The notes under the pieces: model-generated
What the model saw: the letters and a program-made list of their open reading frames with translations, nothing else
Database searches by the model: none
Told to the model about the DNA's origin: nothing
Translations under genes and position numbers: made by a program
NCBI GenBank assembly: GCA_046757725.1
Contig: JBHHYU010000006.1
Coordinates: forward strand, 1-64,000
Source of the DNA: JBHHYU01 sp046757725
GTDB taxonomy: Bacteria; Desulfobacterota; Binatia; UBA9968
DNA length: 64,000 nucleotides
Direction: 5' to 3'
Part shown: one piece after another, positions 53,272 to 62,499 of the stretch
How the letters are laid out: every line of letters starts with the position of its first letter
Position numbering within the stretch: the stretch's first letter is position 1

Positions 53272-54402
53272 CTAGGTGTTCCCGACATGAGACTTGAGAC
53301 CATCGTAAAGCTCCAAGGGGCTAAAATGGCGTGGCACGTCGACTTTAAAACAAGCGGCTTCTGAGAAACTTTTTTCATAAAAACTTTTATTCTTATCAAA
53401 TAACTGAGTCGTGTCGAGATTACTGATCTCCAGGGCGCAGAGGTTCAGCTTTTCCAGAAATTTGCGGTATTCGTCTAAAATGATGTGTGCGGAACGTCGT
53501 GCGACATCCTCAACCGCCATGGTTTCCACCTTGAGATTGTGAGTATCGGTGCGTCTGAGGTAAAAGACCTGCCGGATCTTGCTTTTTGTGCCTATTCGCT
53601 CAGCCCCGAATAAACGTGCCGGGGATATTCTACGACGTACCTTGTGAGGTCCATGCATCCACGATCGTAGCTTCCACTGGGAGATGTCATCCAATGAGCG
53701 GCCCCGGAGGACTCTATTCAAAAGCTTGGGACTTCTAATTGTATTATAGCCGTAGACCTGCATGTGCATGGGATACGCGTAGGCCTGCGCTTCTTCATCC
53801 GTAAGCAATATGTCGTCACTCAGATACAACCAATGACCCTCCTCCATGAAACAGAAGCCGGCGCTTGTTTTACCCGATCCGCCACACCCGGTGAAAAGAA
53901 TGGCTCCACGGGAAGTGTCCGTTATAGCGCTAGCGTGACAGAAACCTTGCCCTAGTCTAAGCATGGAGAGGTGAAAGATAGGATGGATGAAGTCATAGAG
54001 AACGTTTTTAGCCAATCGCTCGGTTCGAGAAAGGAAGCTCCAGTTACGCCGTTTGTCGATCCAATGAGCTAATGCCTGGGGCCCATTGTTCGCCACCGCC
54101 CATGAGTGGCAGCTGATGACGACCCGAAGTGGGTACTCTGCGGCGATATCACCGCTCACTGTAAAAGTATAACCTGACCTTTTTTCTACTCCGCTAAATG
54201 TTTTACCCTGGGAATACAAGGAATCCCTTAAGTAAATCCTTCCGCTTTCCTGACTAGGGACGACATCCCGCACCTCAATAATCAGGTGTGGGGATTCATT
54301 TGTCGTTGGCAGTGAGTCGTATTCCTCTCGTAGGAGCGTCGCGGCGCGGTGCGAGCCTTGAATGGAGAAAATAAACCGTCCTAGCCTTTTGGCCTTTTGC
54401 AT
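53272..54402 (-). CDS. HPr kinase-like P-loop protein in the LPS locus
   Basis: The C-terminal half of this 376-residue protein resembles the HPr kinase/phosphorylase catalytic fold: P-loop ILFTGCGGSGKTS (about 168-180) followed by a Walker-B-like LYLSDDILL with D196-D197. The first 160 residues have no family I recognise. No HPr or PTS gene is nearby. HprK-related proteins without HPr occur in some envelope and peptide clusters. It is alone on the minus strand between two runs of glycosyltransferase genes. Possible roles are sugar phosphorylation or control of the cluster. Confidence 0.72.
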   Translation of the reverse strand: MQKAKRLGRFIFSIQGSHRAATLLREEYDSLPTTNESPHLIIEVRDVVPSQESGRIYLRDSLYSQGKTFSGVEKRSGYTFTVSGDIAAEYPLRVVISCHSWAVANNGPQALAHWIDKRRNWSFLSRTERLAKNVLYDFIHPIFHLSMLRLGQGFCHASAITDTSRGAILFTGCGGSGKTSAGFCFMEEGHWLYLSDDILLTDEEAQAYAYPMHMQVYGYNTIRSPKLLNRVLRGRSLDDISQWKLRSWMHGPHKVRRRISPARLFGAERIGTKSKIRQVFYLRRTDTHNLKVETMAVEDVARRSAHIILDEYRKFLEKLNLCALEISNLDTTQLFDKNKSFYEKSFSEAACFKVDVPRHFSPLELYDGLKSHVGNT

Positions 54403-54919
54403 AATCGGGCCTCAGGGTTTATGTTCTTTTGCACAATCACACTGGGATTGGGAACGGGGTGTTTCAAGTTATCTAGGTGGCCTCAGAGTCCGGTGCATGC
54501 CTGTTTTATGGGCCACAGAATAAAGCGAGTCGTAACCGGCAGGTCTAAGCAAAGATCCTCCTCATGGGCAGCCACGATGGCACCCGTCTCTTTAATTAAC
54601 TATTGTAAAAGTATATGATTCAATTTTAGTTTTCAACATTAACTGAAAGAAAGAACTTAAGGTTCATCAGCCCAGCATCTGCTGCCTGAGCGTTTTAGTT
54701 TTTCTCCAACTTCTCTTCATTGCCCGCGTTTCATGCTCTACCCGTGATCATAAAGACCTTTTAAGAGAGGGGTTGCTATCATTCCGAAGGAAAACTCCAG
54801 TTATTATTTGGGCAGTTCCGGGCCGGTCTGCAGACCTAAGTTGCATCGGTTAAGGAACCGATTTATTTTCTATTGATCCAGTCTCTATTTCTCCGGACAG
54901 CTACATTCGAGCTCGGAAT
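54403..54919. other. AT-rich intergenic region between divergent LPS genes
   Basis: About 517 bases with no convincing gene on either strand. The centre (54595-54660) is clearly richer in A and T than its neighbours, with promoter-like hexamers on both strands, for example TTGAAT and TTAATT spaced by 18 on the minus strand. It probably drives the HprK-like gene to the left and the glycosyltransferase run to the right. The composition change could also mark a boundary of transferred DNA. Confidence 0.45.
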
Positions 54920-55711
54920 ATGGAAGATCACAGGCCTGAGATTTCTGCTATCATCGTCTGCTTCAACGAGGAGCATAACATTCGCGATTGCCTGGAAAGC
55001 GTCAAATGGTGCGACGAAATTGTAGTAGTGGATTCTTTCAGTACCGATCGGACAGTGCAAATCTGTCGCCAGTATACGGATCGTGTTATCCAGCGTCCCT
55101 GGGCGGGATATCGTGATCAGAAGGCATTCGCACATTCCCAAGCTACCAGTGAATGGGTTTTCCTGGTAGACGCGGACGAACAGGTCTCTCCAGAACTAAG
55201 GAAGGAGATCCAGGACGCCTTGAGTCGTTTTCGGACTCGTTTTGCTGCCTTCTCGGTTCCAAGGCTGGTTTATTATCTGGGAAGATGGTGGTGGCGGGGA
55301 GGATGGTATCCCGATTATGATGTCAGGGTATTCCGCCGCGATCGCGCTACCTGGGCTGGAACAGACCCTCACGAGAAGATTATGATTAACGGAAAGGTAC
55401 TGCGGTTAAAGAAGTCCCTTTATCATTATTCGTATTCGGACATTAGGGATCATTTAAACCGAATCAATCACTTTACCAGTGTTTCATCGAGAGAGCTGAG
55501 AGGGCAGGGGAGGCGTTGGGCGTGGGTGGATAACCTGTGTCGGCCGGCTTTCCGCTTTTTTTATTTCTATGTCTGGAAGAGGGGATTTGTCGAAGGGTTT
55601 GCAGGGCTCTTTGTTGCTGCCACGGCCGCGATCTATGTTTTTGTTAGATATGCTAAACTCAGAGAGCTCGAAATAATTGAGAAAAATGAGACAGGTGATG
55701 GAGACGGATAG
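54920..55711 (+). CDS. GT2 glycosyltransferase, WaaE/KdtX-like
   Basis: A 263-residue GT-A enzyme: ISAIIVCFNEEHNIRDCLES (about 8-27), nucleotide-binding Asp38 in VVVDSFSTDRT, metal motif D84-A85-D86 and acceptor block GRWWWRGGWYPDYDVRVFRR with TDPHEKI. This family (WaaE, LgtF, KdtX) adds glucose to inner-core heptose. A hydrophobic C-terminal helix probably anchors it to the membrane. It serves as the intact reference for the degenerate relative at 43916-44689. Confidence 0.9.
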   Translation: MEDHRPEISAIIVCFNEEHNIRDCLESVKWCDEIVVVDSFSTDRTVQICRQYTDRVIQRPWAGYRDQKAFAHSQATSEWVFLVDADEQVSPELRKEIQDALSRFRTRFAAFSVPRLVYYLGRWWWRGGWYPDYDVRVFRRDRATWAGTDPHEKIMINGKVLRLKKSLYHYSYSDIRDHLNRINHFTSVSSRELRGQGRRWAWVDNLCRPAFRFFYFYVWKRGFVEGFAGLFVAATAAIYVFVRYAKLRELEIIEKNETGDGDG

Positions 55712-56846
55712 GCGACCTCTCAAAGTTCTCCATATCGATTCGGAAGAGTTATGGGGAGGTGGAGAAAACCAGGTCCTAGGGCTTGTGGACTACCTTTCCT
55801 TCCGGGGTCATACGAATCACCTTCTGTGCCACCCTGGCGGTGTCTTGTCTCGGGCCGTCCGGCAAAAAGGGTTTGCTACCTTTCCTCTCCGCATGCGGAA
55901 CGATCTTGATCTGAGGCCGATGCTTCGGCTCCGTCGGCTCATGCGGCAGGAAGCCTATGACATCGTTCATTTTCACACCAAGAGGGCTCACGCCTTGGTA
56001 CTCGGGCTCGCACGGGTTCACGGTGGGCCAGGGTATGTGGTAACGAGGAGGATGGATTATCCGGTTCGAAGGGGCTGGTATAGCCGGTGTCTTTACGACA
56101 AAAAGGTAGACGGAGTTGTCGCTATCTCCCGCAAGATAGCTGACGTTTTGGTAGCGGGAGGTGTGGGGAGGGAGAGGATCCGTGTTATTTACAGTGGAAT
56201 CGACCCCACCCCGTTTCAACGATCCCAACGAACTGAACAGAACATCGCTCCCATGGTGATCGGAACGGTGGCGGTGCTGGAGGAGAGAAAAGGACATCGG
56301 TTTTTATTGGAAGCGGCCTCACTGCTGAAGCGACAGGGCTTTCGGCTGAAGTTTCGGTTTGCCGGGGACGGTTCTCGCAAAGAAAGCCTCCAAAAGCTTG
56401 TGTCGCGATTGGGCCTGCGGGAAGAGGTGGAGTTTATGGGTTTTGTTTCAGATATCCCGAGTTTTTTATCTTTGACGGATATTGTGGTGTTGCCTTCTCT
56501 ATATGAAGGTTTAGGGGTTGCCGTTTTAGAGGCCATGGCTGCACGAAAGCCCGTTGTGGCAACTCAAGTGGGGGGCCTCCCGGAGTTGATAGAGGATCAG
56601 ATTACCGGTTTACTCGTACCGCCGAAAGATCCCAATGCATTGGCCCAGGCTATATCCGGATTAATCAATCAACGAGGTAGCATCCAACAGATGGGGGACG
56701 AAGCCTGGAAACGCATTCAGCAGGATTTCACAGTGGAACAGATGGCAAAAAAGAACGAAGGCTATTATTATGACATTCTAGCCGGACGTAGCGATAGAGA
56801 GCTTCGAGAAATGGAAGGAAAAAACATTGCCGTCGAAAAGGACTAA
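55698..56846 (+). CDS. GT4 glycosyltransferase
   Basis: From ATG 55698 the protein has 382 residues; in-frame ATG 55686 and TTG 55677 are alternatives, and all overlap the previous gene. It opens LKVLHIDSEELWGGGENQV. The donor domain has IGTVAVLEERKGHRFLLEAA and PSLYEGLGVAVLEAMAARKP with the E-x7-E motif. A retaining GT-B transferase, probably for outer core or O-chain. Its end overlaps rfaE1 by 20 bases. Confidence 0.86.
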   Translation: METDRRPLKVLHIDSEELWGGGENQVLGLVDYLSFRGHTNHLLCHPGGVLSRAVRQKGFATFPLRMRNDLDLRPMLRLRRLMRQEAYDIVHFHTKRAHALVLGLARVHGGPGYVVTRRMDYPVRRGWYSRCLYDKKVDGVVAISRKIADVLVAGGVGRERIRVIYSGIDPTPFQRSQRTEQNIAPMVIGTVAVLEERKGHRFLLEAASLLKRQGFRLKFRFAGDGSRKESLQKLVSRLGLREEVEFMGFVSDIPSFLSLTDIVVLPSLYEGLGVAVLEAMAARKPVVATQVGGLPELIEDQITGLLVPPKDPNALAQAISGLINQRGSIQQMGDEAWKRIQQDFTVEQMAKKNEGYYYDILAGRSDRELREMEGKNIAVEKD

Positions 56847-57822
56847 GCTTTCAGGTCCCTTAAGCAGATTTCGGCAAAGCCATATCCTAGTGGTCGGGGA
56901 TTTGTTGTTGGATCGCTTCATTTGGGGAGATGTGCAGAGGATTTCGCCTGAGGCGCCTGTTCCAGTGCTGCAGGTGACATCAGAGAGCTTCCGATTAGGG
57001 GGCGCCGCGAATGTCATTCATAATATCCGAACCCTCGGTGGCCGCGTTACGGCCTGTGGCGTTATAGGGCAGGATGCGATGGGGCGGAAATTACTTCGAC
57101 AGCTCAAAGAGATCGGTGCTTTGACCCACGGTGTCTTTTTGGAACGAGGCTTTCAAACAATCCAAAAGACCCGTGTTATTGCCCGTCCCCGGCATCAACA
57201 AATAGTCCGGCTGGATCGGGAAAATCGTGGTAAGATTCACAAGGGTATCCTGAAGAAAATTCGCCAATTCGTGGCAAGGCAAGTTCGTCGGTGCGACGCC
57301 TTGGTTATCTCAGATTACGGGAAGGGAGTCGTCCACTCTGAGTTATTGAACCTGGTAGCAAGTCTGATTAGGGACAGAAATCTGATCTGCGTGATGGACC
57401 CAAAAAAGGAGAACTTTGAAGGCTATCGCGAGGCTACACTGGTTACTCCGAACAAAGAAGAAGCAAGCCAGGCATCACGGATTGAGATACGGGATGAGGT
57501 CTCACTGCATGAAGCGGGCAAAAGACTTCTGCGGATGTGGCAGGCCAAGGCGATCCTAATCACTCGTGGGCCGGATGGAATGAGTCTGTTTCGACCCGCG
57601 AGGCAGGCCCGACATTTTTCCACTGAACGTCGTGAGATATTCGATGTTACCGGAGCTGGAGATACCGTTGTTGCGGCATGTTCCTTGGCGTTAGCGAGTG
57701 GGTCGACGTACGAGGATGCAGCTGTCATCGCAAATGCGGCGGCCGGACTTGTGGGAGATGAAGTTGGAACTGTGGCGGTTTCGTTTCAGAGGCTAAAGAA
57801 CTTTATCCAGGAGCAGCGATGA
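56827..57822 (+). CDS. rfaE1: D-glycero-beta-D-manno-heptose-7-phosphate kinase
   Basis: A PfkB-family kinase that phosphorylates heptose 7-phosphate at C1 in ADP-heptose synthesis. The 331 residues include ILVVGDLLLDRFIWGDVQRI, GGAANVIHNIRTLGG, VISDYGKGVV, TPNKEEA and the anion-hole DVTGAGDTV near the C-terminus. It corresponds to the N-terminal domain of E. coli HldE; the nucleotidyl-transfer domain is a separate gene at 61750-62223. TTG start, overlapping the GT4 gene. Confidence 0.93.
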   Translation: MPSKRTKLSGPLSRFRQSHILVVGDLLLDRFIWGDVQRISPEAPVPVLQVTSESFRLGGAANVIHNIRTLGGRVTACGVIGQDAMGRKLLRQLKEIGALTHGVFLERGFQTIQKTRVIARPRHQQIVRLDRENRGKIHKGILKKIRQFVARQVRRCDALVISDYGKGVVHSELLNLVASLIRDRNLICVMDPKKENFEGYREATLVTPNKEEASQASRIEIRDEVSLHEAGKRLLRMWQAKAILITRGPDGMSLFRPARQARHFSTERREIFDVTGAGDTVVAACSLALASGSTYEDAAVIANAAAGLVGDEVGTVAVSFQRLKNFIQEQR

Positions 57823-58682
57823 AGAGCATGACGGGTTACGGTGAGGCATCATCTCAGAGTAAGTGGACGAAGGTCGTGGTCCAAGTGCGCACGCTAAACC
57901 ATCGACATCTGGATATTCAGATCAGGGGCCCGCGAGAATACCTGTCCATCGAAGAAGGGATTCGTAAAATTATCCGGCAAAAAATCTCTCGCGGGCGAGT
58001 TGACGTTTTTATGATCCGTTCACCCGTGAAAGGGCAGGGTCGAAAGTTGGAGATGGACGAAGGACTCATAACCCAGTATCTCCAATCTCTGCATCGAGTA
58101 AAGAAAAAATTTGGCCTAAAAGGGGAAATCGACATCTCCCTTTTTTTTAATTTCCCCGAGCTTTTTCATCTTCAAGACAAGGAGGTGAACAGAGGAGACG
58201 AGAGAGCGTTGGTCTTGCGTGCGCTAAATTCCGCATTAGAGAAATTGGAGGGTTCCAGGAAAAGAGAAGGAGACCATCTGAACTTGGATGTTCAATCTCA
58301 GATTCGGTGTCTTAGAAAGATTTGCGCCGGGTTAGCAAGTGAAGCGAGAAAACTTCGTCCGCAGCTTAGGAATTCCCAGGTCGTGAAGAATGGGAGAAAC
58401 TCCGCTGAAACACCTAGGGAGACTCCGGAAATTAGTAATTGGACCCCTAAGGGTGATATTCATGAGGAAACGGTACGGCTCAGGAGTCACCTGGTGGAAA
58501 TGACGCGATTAGTGCACCGGCGAGGCCCAATGGGCAAGAGGGTTGAATTTTTCCTTCAAGAACTACAGCGGGAGCTGAACACCATTAGCTCGAAAGTCCC
58601 TTTCTTGTCTGTTGTCCAATTGGTGCTTGCAGGGAAGGAAGCGGTGGAAAAGATAAGAGAACAGGTGCAAAATTTAGAGTAA
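57819..58682 (+). CDS. yicC: YicC/YloC-family endoribonuclease
   Basis: The 287-residue protein has the family opening MKSMTGYGEA, the block VRTLNHRHLDIQIRGPREY and the conserved C-terminal half (GPMGKRVEFFLQELQRELNT, then SKVPFLSVVQLVLAGKEAVE). YicC-type proteins are endoribonucleases linked to small-RNA turnover. A variable linker near residues 190-210 (RNSQVVKNGRNSAETPRETP) is longer than I would expect. It overlaps rfaE1 by four bases and precedes gmk, a widespread order. Confidence 0.92.
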   Translation: MKSMTGYGEASSQSKWTKVVVQVRTLNHRHLDIQIRGPREYLSIEEGIRKIIRQKISRGRVDVFMIRSPVKGQGRKLEMDEGLITQYLQSLHRVKKKFGLKGEIDISLFFNFPELFHLQDKEVNRGDERALVLRALNSALEKLEGSRKREGDHLNLDVQSQIRCLRKICAGLASEARKLRPQLRNSQVVKNGRNSAETPRETPEISNWTPKGDIHEETVRLRSHLVEMTRLVHRRGPMGKRVEFFLQELQRELNTISSKVPFLSVVQLVLAGKEAVEKIREQVQNLE

Positions 58683-58686
58683 GCCG

Positions 58687-59340
58687 GTGGACGAATTCTC
58701 GATAAAGCGTGAAGGCGTCATTTTCATTGTATCGGCTCCCTCGGGTGCAGGTAAAACCACTCTAATTAACGGTCTTATCACGATCTTTCCGGAGATCTCG
58801 CTTTCGGTATCCTATACCACTCGTGCTCGCCGGTCAGGTGAAATTCCAGGCCGAGATTACCACTTTGTAACAGAGAAAAAATTTCAAGGCATGCGGGCTC
58901 GGAAGGAATTTGCGGAATGGGCCACCGTGCATGGGTGTCTCTACGGTACTCCGCGATCGGGCCTGGAACAAACCATCCGGCGAGGGAGGGATGTGTTGCT
59001 GGATATTGATGTGCAGGGTGCGGGGAAGATCAAAAGGTATTATCCTCACGCAGTCTCTATTTTTGTGCTTCCTCCCTCCTGGCAAGAGCTCGAAAGGAGG
59101 CTGGCACACCGGGGGACCGATCAGCGGGAAAGTATTCAGCAACGTCTCCAAAATGCCAGGAGTGAAATCGGAAGGATTTTGCGATATGATTATTTCGTGA
59201 TCAATCAAGAAATACGAGATGCGTTGGAATCTCTCAAGTTTATCGTGAAAGCAGAGAGACTCAGAATCTCCAGGATTAGAAAATGGCGGATTCCTTCTCT
59301 CCAACGTGCGCTGCCGTTGAGGCATAAGGATCATGCGTAA
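58687..59340 (+). CDS. gmk: Guanylate kinase
   Basis: Converts GMP to GDP. The 217 residues have P-loop SAPSGAGKTTLI (about 16-27), the GMP-binding block VSYTTRARRSGEIPGRDYHF and LLDIDVQGAGKIK. GTG start five bases after yicC. It overlaps spoT by eight bases, leaving no room for rpoZ, which often lies between them. Confidence 0.95.
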   Translation: MDEFSIKREGVIFIVSAPSGAGKTTLINGLITIFPEISLSVSYTTRARRSGEIPGRDYHFVTEKKFQGMRARKEFAEWATVHGCLYGTPRSGLEQTIRRGRDVLLDIDVQGAGKIKRYYPHAVSIFVLPPSWQELERRLAHRGTDQRESIQQRLQNARSEIGRILRYDYFVINQEIRDALESLKFIVKAERLRISRIRKWRIPSLQRALPLRHKDHA

Positions 59341-61525
59341 AGAGCTTCGGATCGGTGACTTAGTTGGAAGGGTTCAAGGTTATCATCCTACGGCCAATGT
59401 CGAGTTGATCCGGCAAGCGTATGATTTCTCGGCAAGGGTTCACCAGGGACAGAAGCGCCTATCCGGTGAACCTTATTTGATACACCCAATTGCGGTGGCA
59501 GGGATCATTGCCGACTTGAAGCTCGATGTGCCGAGTGTTGTGGGCGGGCTGCTCCACGATACGGTTGAAGATACCCTGACGAGTCTGGACGAAGTAAGAA
59601 ATATTTTTGGTGAAGAGGTCGCCACGTTGGTAGATGGGGTGACAAAAATAAGCCGTGTCAACTTTGCCAGCCAGGAAGAAAAACAGGCAGAGAACTATCG
59701 TAAGATGATACTCGCCATGGCGCATGATATTCGCGTTATACTCATTAAATTAGCCGACCGTACCCATAACATGCGGACTTTGAACCACCTTTCCGCAGAC
59801 AAACAGATTCTAACAGCGCAGGAAACCTTGGACATCTATGCGCCCCTGTCGCATCGTTTGGGGATTGCCTGGATCAAGTGCGAGCTGGAGGATCTGGCCC
59901 TTAAATACCTTCAGCCTGAGATCTACTATCAGTTGAAACGGAACGTGGCTAAACGAAAGGTGGATCGAGAAAAATATATTAGTGAGGTTATTTCCATTAT
60001 CAAAAAAAAGTTAGGAGCAGAGGGAATCGAAGCCGAGGTATCCGGTCGGCCTAAGCACTTCTACAGCATTTATCAAAAGATGGAGAGTCAAAACCTCGGC
60101 TACGATCAGATTTTCGACCTCGTGGCGTTCCGAATTTTAGTGGATACCGCAAGAGAATGTTACGAAACCTTAGGAGTGATCCATTCCCATTGGAAACCGG
60201 TGGTAGGTCGTTTTAAGGATTATATTGCGTTGCCTAAGCCGAACATGTATCAGTCCCTTCATACGACCGTGATCGGTCCGCACGGGGAACGCACGGAGAT
60301 TCAGATCCGAAGCCATGAAATGCATCGGATAGCGGAGGAGGGGATTGCCTCTCATTGGCGTTACAAAGATAGCGAAGCCTTCCAATTCAATGAGATTCAG
60401 CGGTTTACCTGGTTTCGGCAACTCCTTGAGTGGCAGCAGAACCTCCAGGACCCACAAGAGTTTCTCTACAGCATCAAAGAAGACCTCTTTTCCGAGGCGG
60501 TTTATGTTTTTACACCGAAAGGCGATCTCCTCAACTTTTCCAAGGGATCTACCGTGATTGATTTTGCCTATCGCATCCATTCAGAGGTGGGTCAACACTG
60601 TTCCGGGGCCAGGGTGAACGGGCAGCTAGTTCCCCTTAAATATATTCTACGAAGCGGGGATACGGTTGAAATTATCACGACCCCTCAGCAGAGTCCGGCC
60701 CGGGATTGGCTCAAGCTGGTCAAAAGTCCAAGGGCAAAAGGAAGGATTAGAAATTGGCTCAAATCCCAACAGAGAAATAAGAGCGTAGCCCTCGGACAGC
60801 AAATTCTGGAGGGAGATTTCAAGCGTTACAAACTCCATTACACCGCCTTGCGGCGGGAGGGTAAGATAGAGGCCATTGCCAGGGAACTCGGAATGAAGGA
60901 TGAGGAGTCCCTCCTGGCAGGTACGGGATATGGCAAAATTATGCCGCGTCAAGTCTTGGCTAAATTGCTCCCGCCGGAAAAACTGGAGGATGGCAAGCAA
61001 CAGTCAGAGGGGACTCTGGAACGCTTGTTCCGCCTTGTCGCGGGCCAACGACGAGGTTTCGGCGTTAAGGTTAACGGCGTGGGGGACAGCCTGGTTCGGT
61101 TTGCTCGGTGCTGCCATCCGTTACCGGGAGAGGCGATTATCGGCTATATCACCCGAGGTAGGGGGGTAACCGTTCATATCTCCAACTGTCCTACTGTCCT
61201 GGAGAGCGACCCACAGCGTAAGGTTGACGTGAGTTGGCAGGATGACGGGCAGATTCCGCGCCCCATAAAGGTTCAAGTTAGCTGCGTGGATCGACCCGGA
61301 CTCCTCGCAGCGATCAGTGCGGCTATCACGGGTGCGGACGTCAATATTATTCGTGCTCAGATTCGGACCTTTCCGGATCAGAAGGCTGTTAATACTTTTG
61401 AGGTCATGCTCTCGAATTCAAATCAACTCAAGCGCGTCCTCCGCAATGTCTTGAAGGTAAAAGGCGTATATAAGGCAGTCAGGGCGAAGGGTGAGGAAGC
61501 CGCCGTTAAAGAGATAATGGATTAA
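59333..61525 (+). CDS. spoT: Bifunctional (p)ppGpp synthetase/hydrolase
   Basis: A 730-residue Rel/SpoT long enzyme controlling the stringent response. The HD hydrolase is intact (His51, LLHDTVEDT with H75-D76). The synthetase has YQSLHTTVIGPHG and related blocks near residues 240-330. The TGS domain starts at VYVFTPKGDLLNF (about 390) and a C-terminal ACT domain (CVDRPGLLAAISAAITGADV) follows a zinc-finger-like RFARCCHPLPGE. Both catalytic domains look functional, so hydrolase and synthetase activities are expected. Confidence 0.94.
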   Translation: MRKELRIGDLVGRVQGYHPTANVELIRQAYDFSARVHQGQKRLSGEPYLIHPIAVAGIIADLKLDVPSVVGGLLHDTVEDTLTSLDEVRNIFGEEVATLVDGVTKISRVNFASQEEKQAENYRKMILAMAHDIRVILIKLADRTHNMRTLNHLSADKQILTAQETLDIYAPLSHRLGIAWIKCELEDLALKYLQPEIYYQLKRNVAKRKVDREKYISEVISIIKKKLGAEGIEAEVSGRPKHFYSIYQKMESQNLGYDQIFDLVAFRILVDTARECYETLGVIHSHWKPVVGRFKDYIALPKPNMYQSLHTTVIGPHGERTEIQIRSHEMHRIAEEGIASHWRYKDSEAFQFNEIQRFTWFRQLLEWQQNLQDPQEFLYSIKEDLFSEAVYVFTPKGDLLNFSKGSTVIDFAYRIHSEVGQHCSGARVNGQLVPLKYILRSGDTVEIITTPQQSPARDWLKLVKSPRAKGRIRNWLKSQQRNKSVALGQQILEGDFKRYKLHYTALRREGKIEAIARELGMKDEESLLAGTGYGKIMPRQVLAKLLPPEKLEDGKQQSEGTLERLFRLVAGQRRGFGVKVNGVGDSLVRFARCCHPLPGEAIIGYITRGRGVTVHISNCPTVLESDPQRKVDVSWQDDGQIPRPIKVQVSCVDRPGLLAAISAAITGADVNIIRAQIRTFPDQKAVNTFEVMLSNSNQLKRVLRNVLKVKGVYKAVRAKGEEAAVKEIMD

Positions 61526-61555
61526 AGGAGTTAGAAATGAATCCAAGGCGCGGGG

Positions 61556-61747
61556 TCATGCGACCTTTTCAACCCGACCAGAGTGGATGCATTGGGTACA
61601 GACCAGAATGCGCTGGACGTGACCCTTTAACCGGGCCCGCACTCTTTGGAGATTGGGCCGCCAGATTCTCTTTGTTTTATTGTTAGCGTGACTGACGTTA
61701 TGTCCGACGGATCGTCCTTTTCCACAAATGGAACAAACTCTTGCCAT
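61556..61747 (-). CDS. rpmB: 50S ribosomal protein L28
   Basis: A 63-residue zinc-binding (C+) form of L28: Cys5 and Cys8 near the start (VCSICGK) and Cys50 and Cys53 near the end (VCTQC). SVGHNVSHANNKTKR is the family block. Basic, as expected for a ribosomal protein. It lies three bases downstream of rfaE2 and converges with spoT. Confidence 0.95.
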   Translation of the reverse strand: MARVCSICGKGRSVGHNVSHANNKTKRIWRPNLQRVRARLKGHVQRILVCTQCIHSGRVEKVA

Positions 61748-61749
61748 GG

Positions 61750-62223
61750 TTACCTCTTACACATCCTTTCAATTATCTGCGTGGAGGAATAGCCTTCCAG
61801 GTAAGGAATAACAACCACGCTCCCCCCGTCTTTTTTAACTAAATCCGCGCCAACGATCTTGCTCTTGTCCCAATCCCCACCTTTGACCAACACATTGGGT
61901 CGTAATTCGCGAATGGTCGCGAGCGGATCCGGCTCTTCAAATAACGTAACCAAGTCTACCATTTCCAGCGCGGCAATCAACTCCGTTCTATCCTTTTCAC
62001 GAAGGACCGGCCGATCGGGCCCTTTAATTCGTTTCACTGACCTATCGCTGTTCAGAGCAACGATCAGCAGATCGCCCAGTTTGCGAGCCTCTTGAAGTAG
62101 ATGTAGGTGCCCCGGGTGCAGGACATCAAAGCAACCGTTGGTGAAAACAACTTTTTGGCCTTCCTTTTTCGCTTTAGCGACAATACTCTTGACCTCGTCG
62201 ATGCGCCTAATTTTTTCGTGCAC
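61750..62223 (-). CDS. rfaE2: D-glycero-beta-D-manno-heptose 1-phosphate adenylyltransferase
   Basis: The 157-residue nucleotidyltransferase makes ADP-heptose from heptose 1-phosphate. The site VVFTNGCFDVLHPGHLHLL contains the H-x-G-H motif, and SDRSVKRIKGPDRPV, VKGGDW and EGYSSTQIIERM complete the RfaE domain II signature. GTG start. In E. coli it is fused to the kinase; here the partner is separate at 56827-57822. Confidence 0.94.
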   Translation of the reverse strand: MHEKIRRIDEVKSIVAKAKKEGQKVVFTNGCFDVLHPGHLHLLQEARKLGDLLIVALNSDRSVKRIKGPDRPVLREKDRTELIAALEMVDLVTLFEEPDPLATIRELRPNVLVKGGDWDKSKIVGADLVKKDGGSVVVIPYLEGYSSTQIIERMCKR

Positions 62224-62499
62224 TATAGATAAACGGGTAGCATGTTCCTAAATCGAAATCAACGACAGGAACCTTCCAACGAAGCTTTGGTGGAACAGAG
62301 AAATCGCGTAGTTAGATCAAACACTTTATCCTGCTGGCTTACCTGTCTGGCAGTAGCGCATGATCCTTATTGACTCTTTCGACCTTACGCGTTTATATTG
62401 CGGGCGATCTCGTGGGGGGGGTAGGGAATTTCTGTAAGTGCTTTGACTGGCATCGCAAAACATGCGTTATTAGAAACAAACACGTGATAGGTAACGATA

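Noticed and set aside
61537..61683. Short frame after spoT with AGGAG upstream, antisense to rpmB
   Set aside because: About 48 residues, no known motif, almost fully overlapping the firm rpmB gene.
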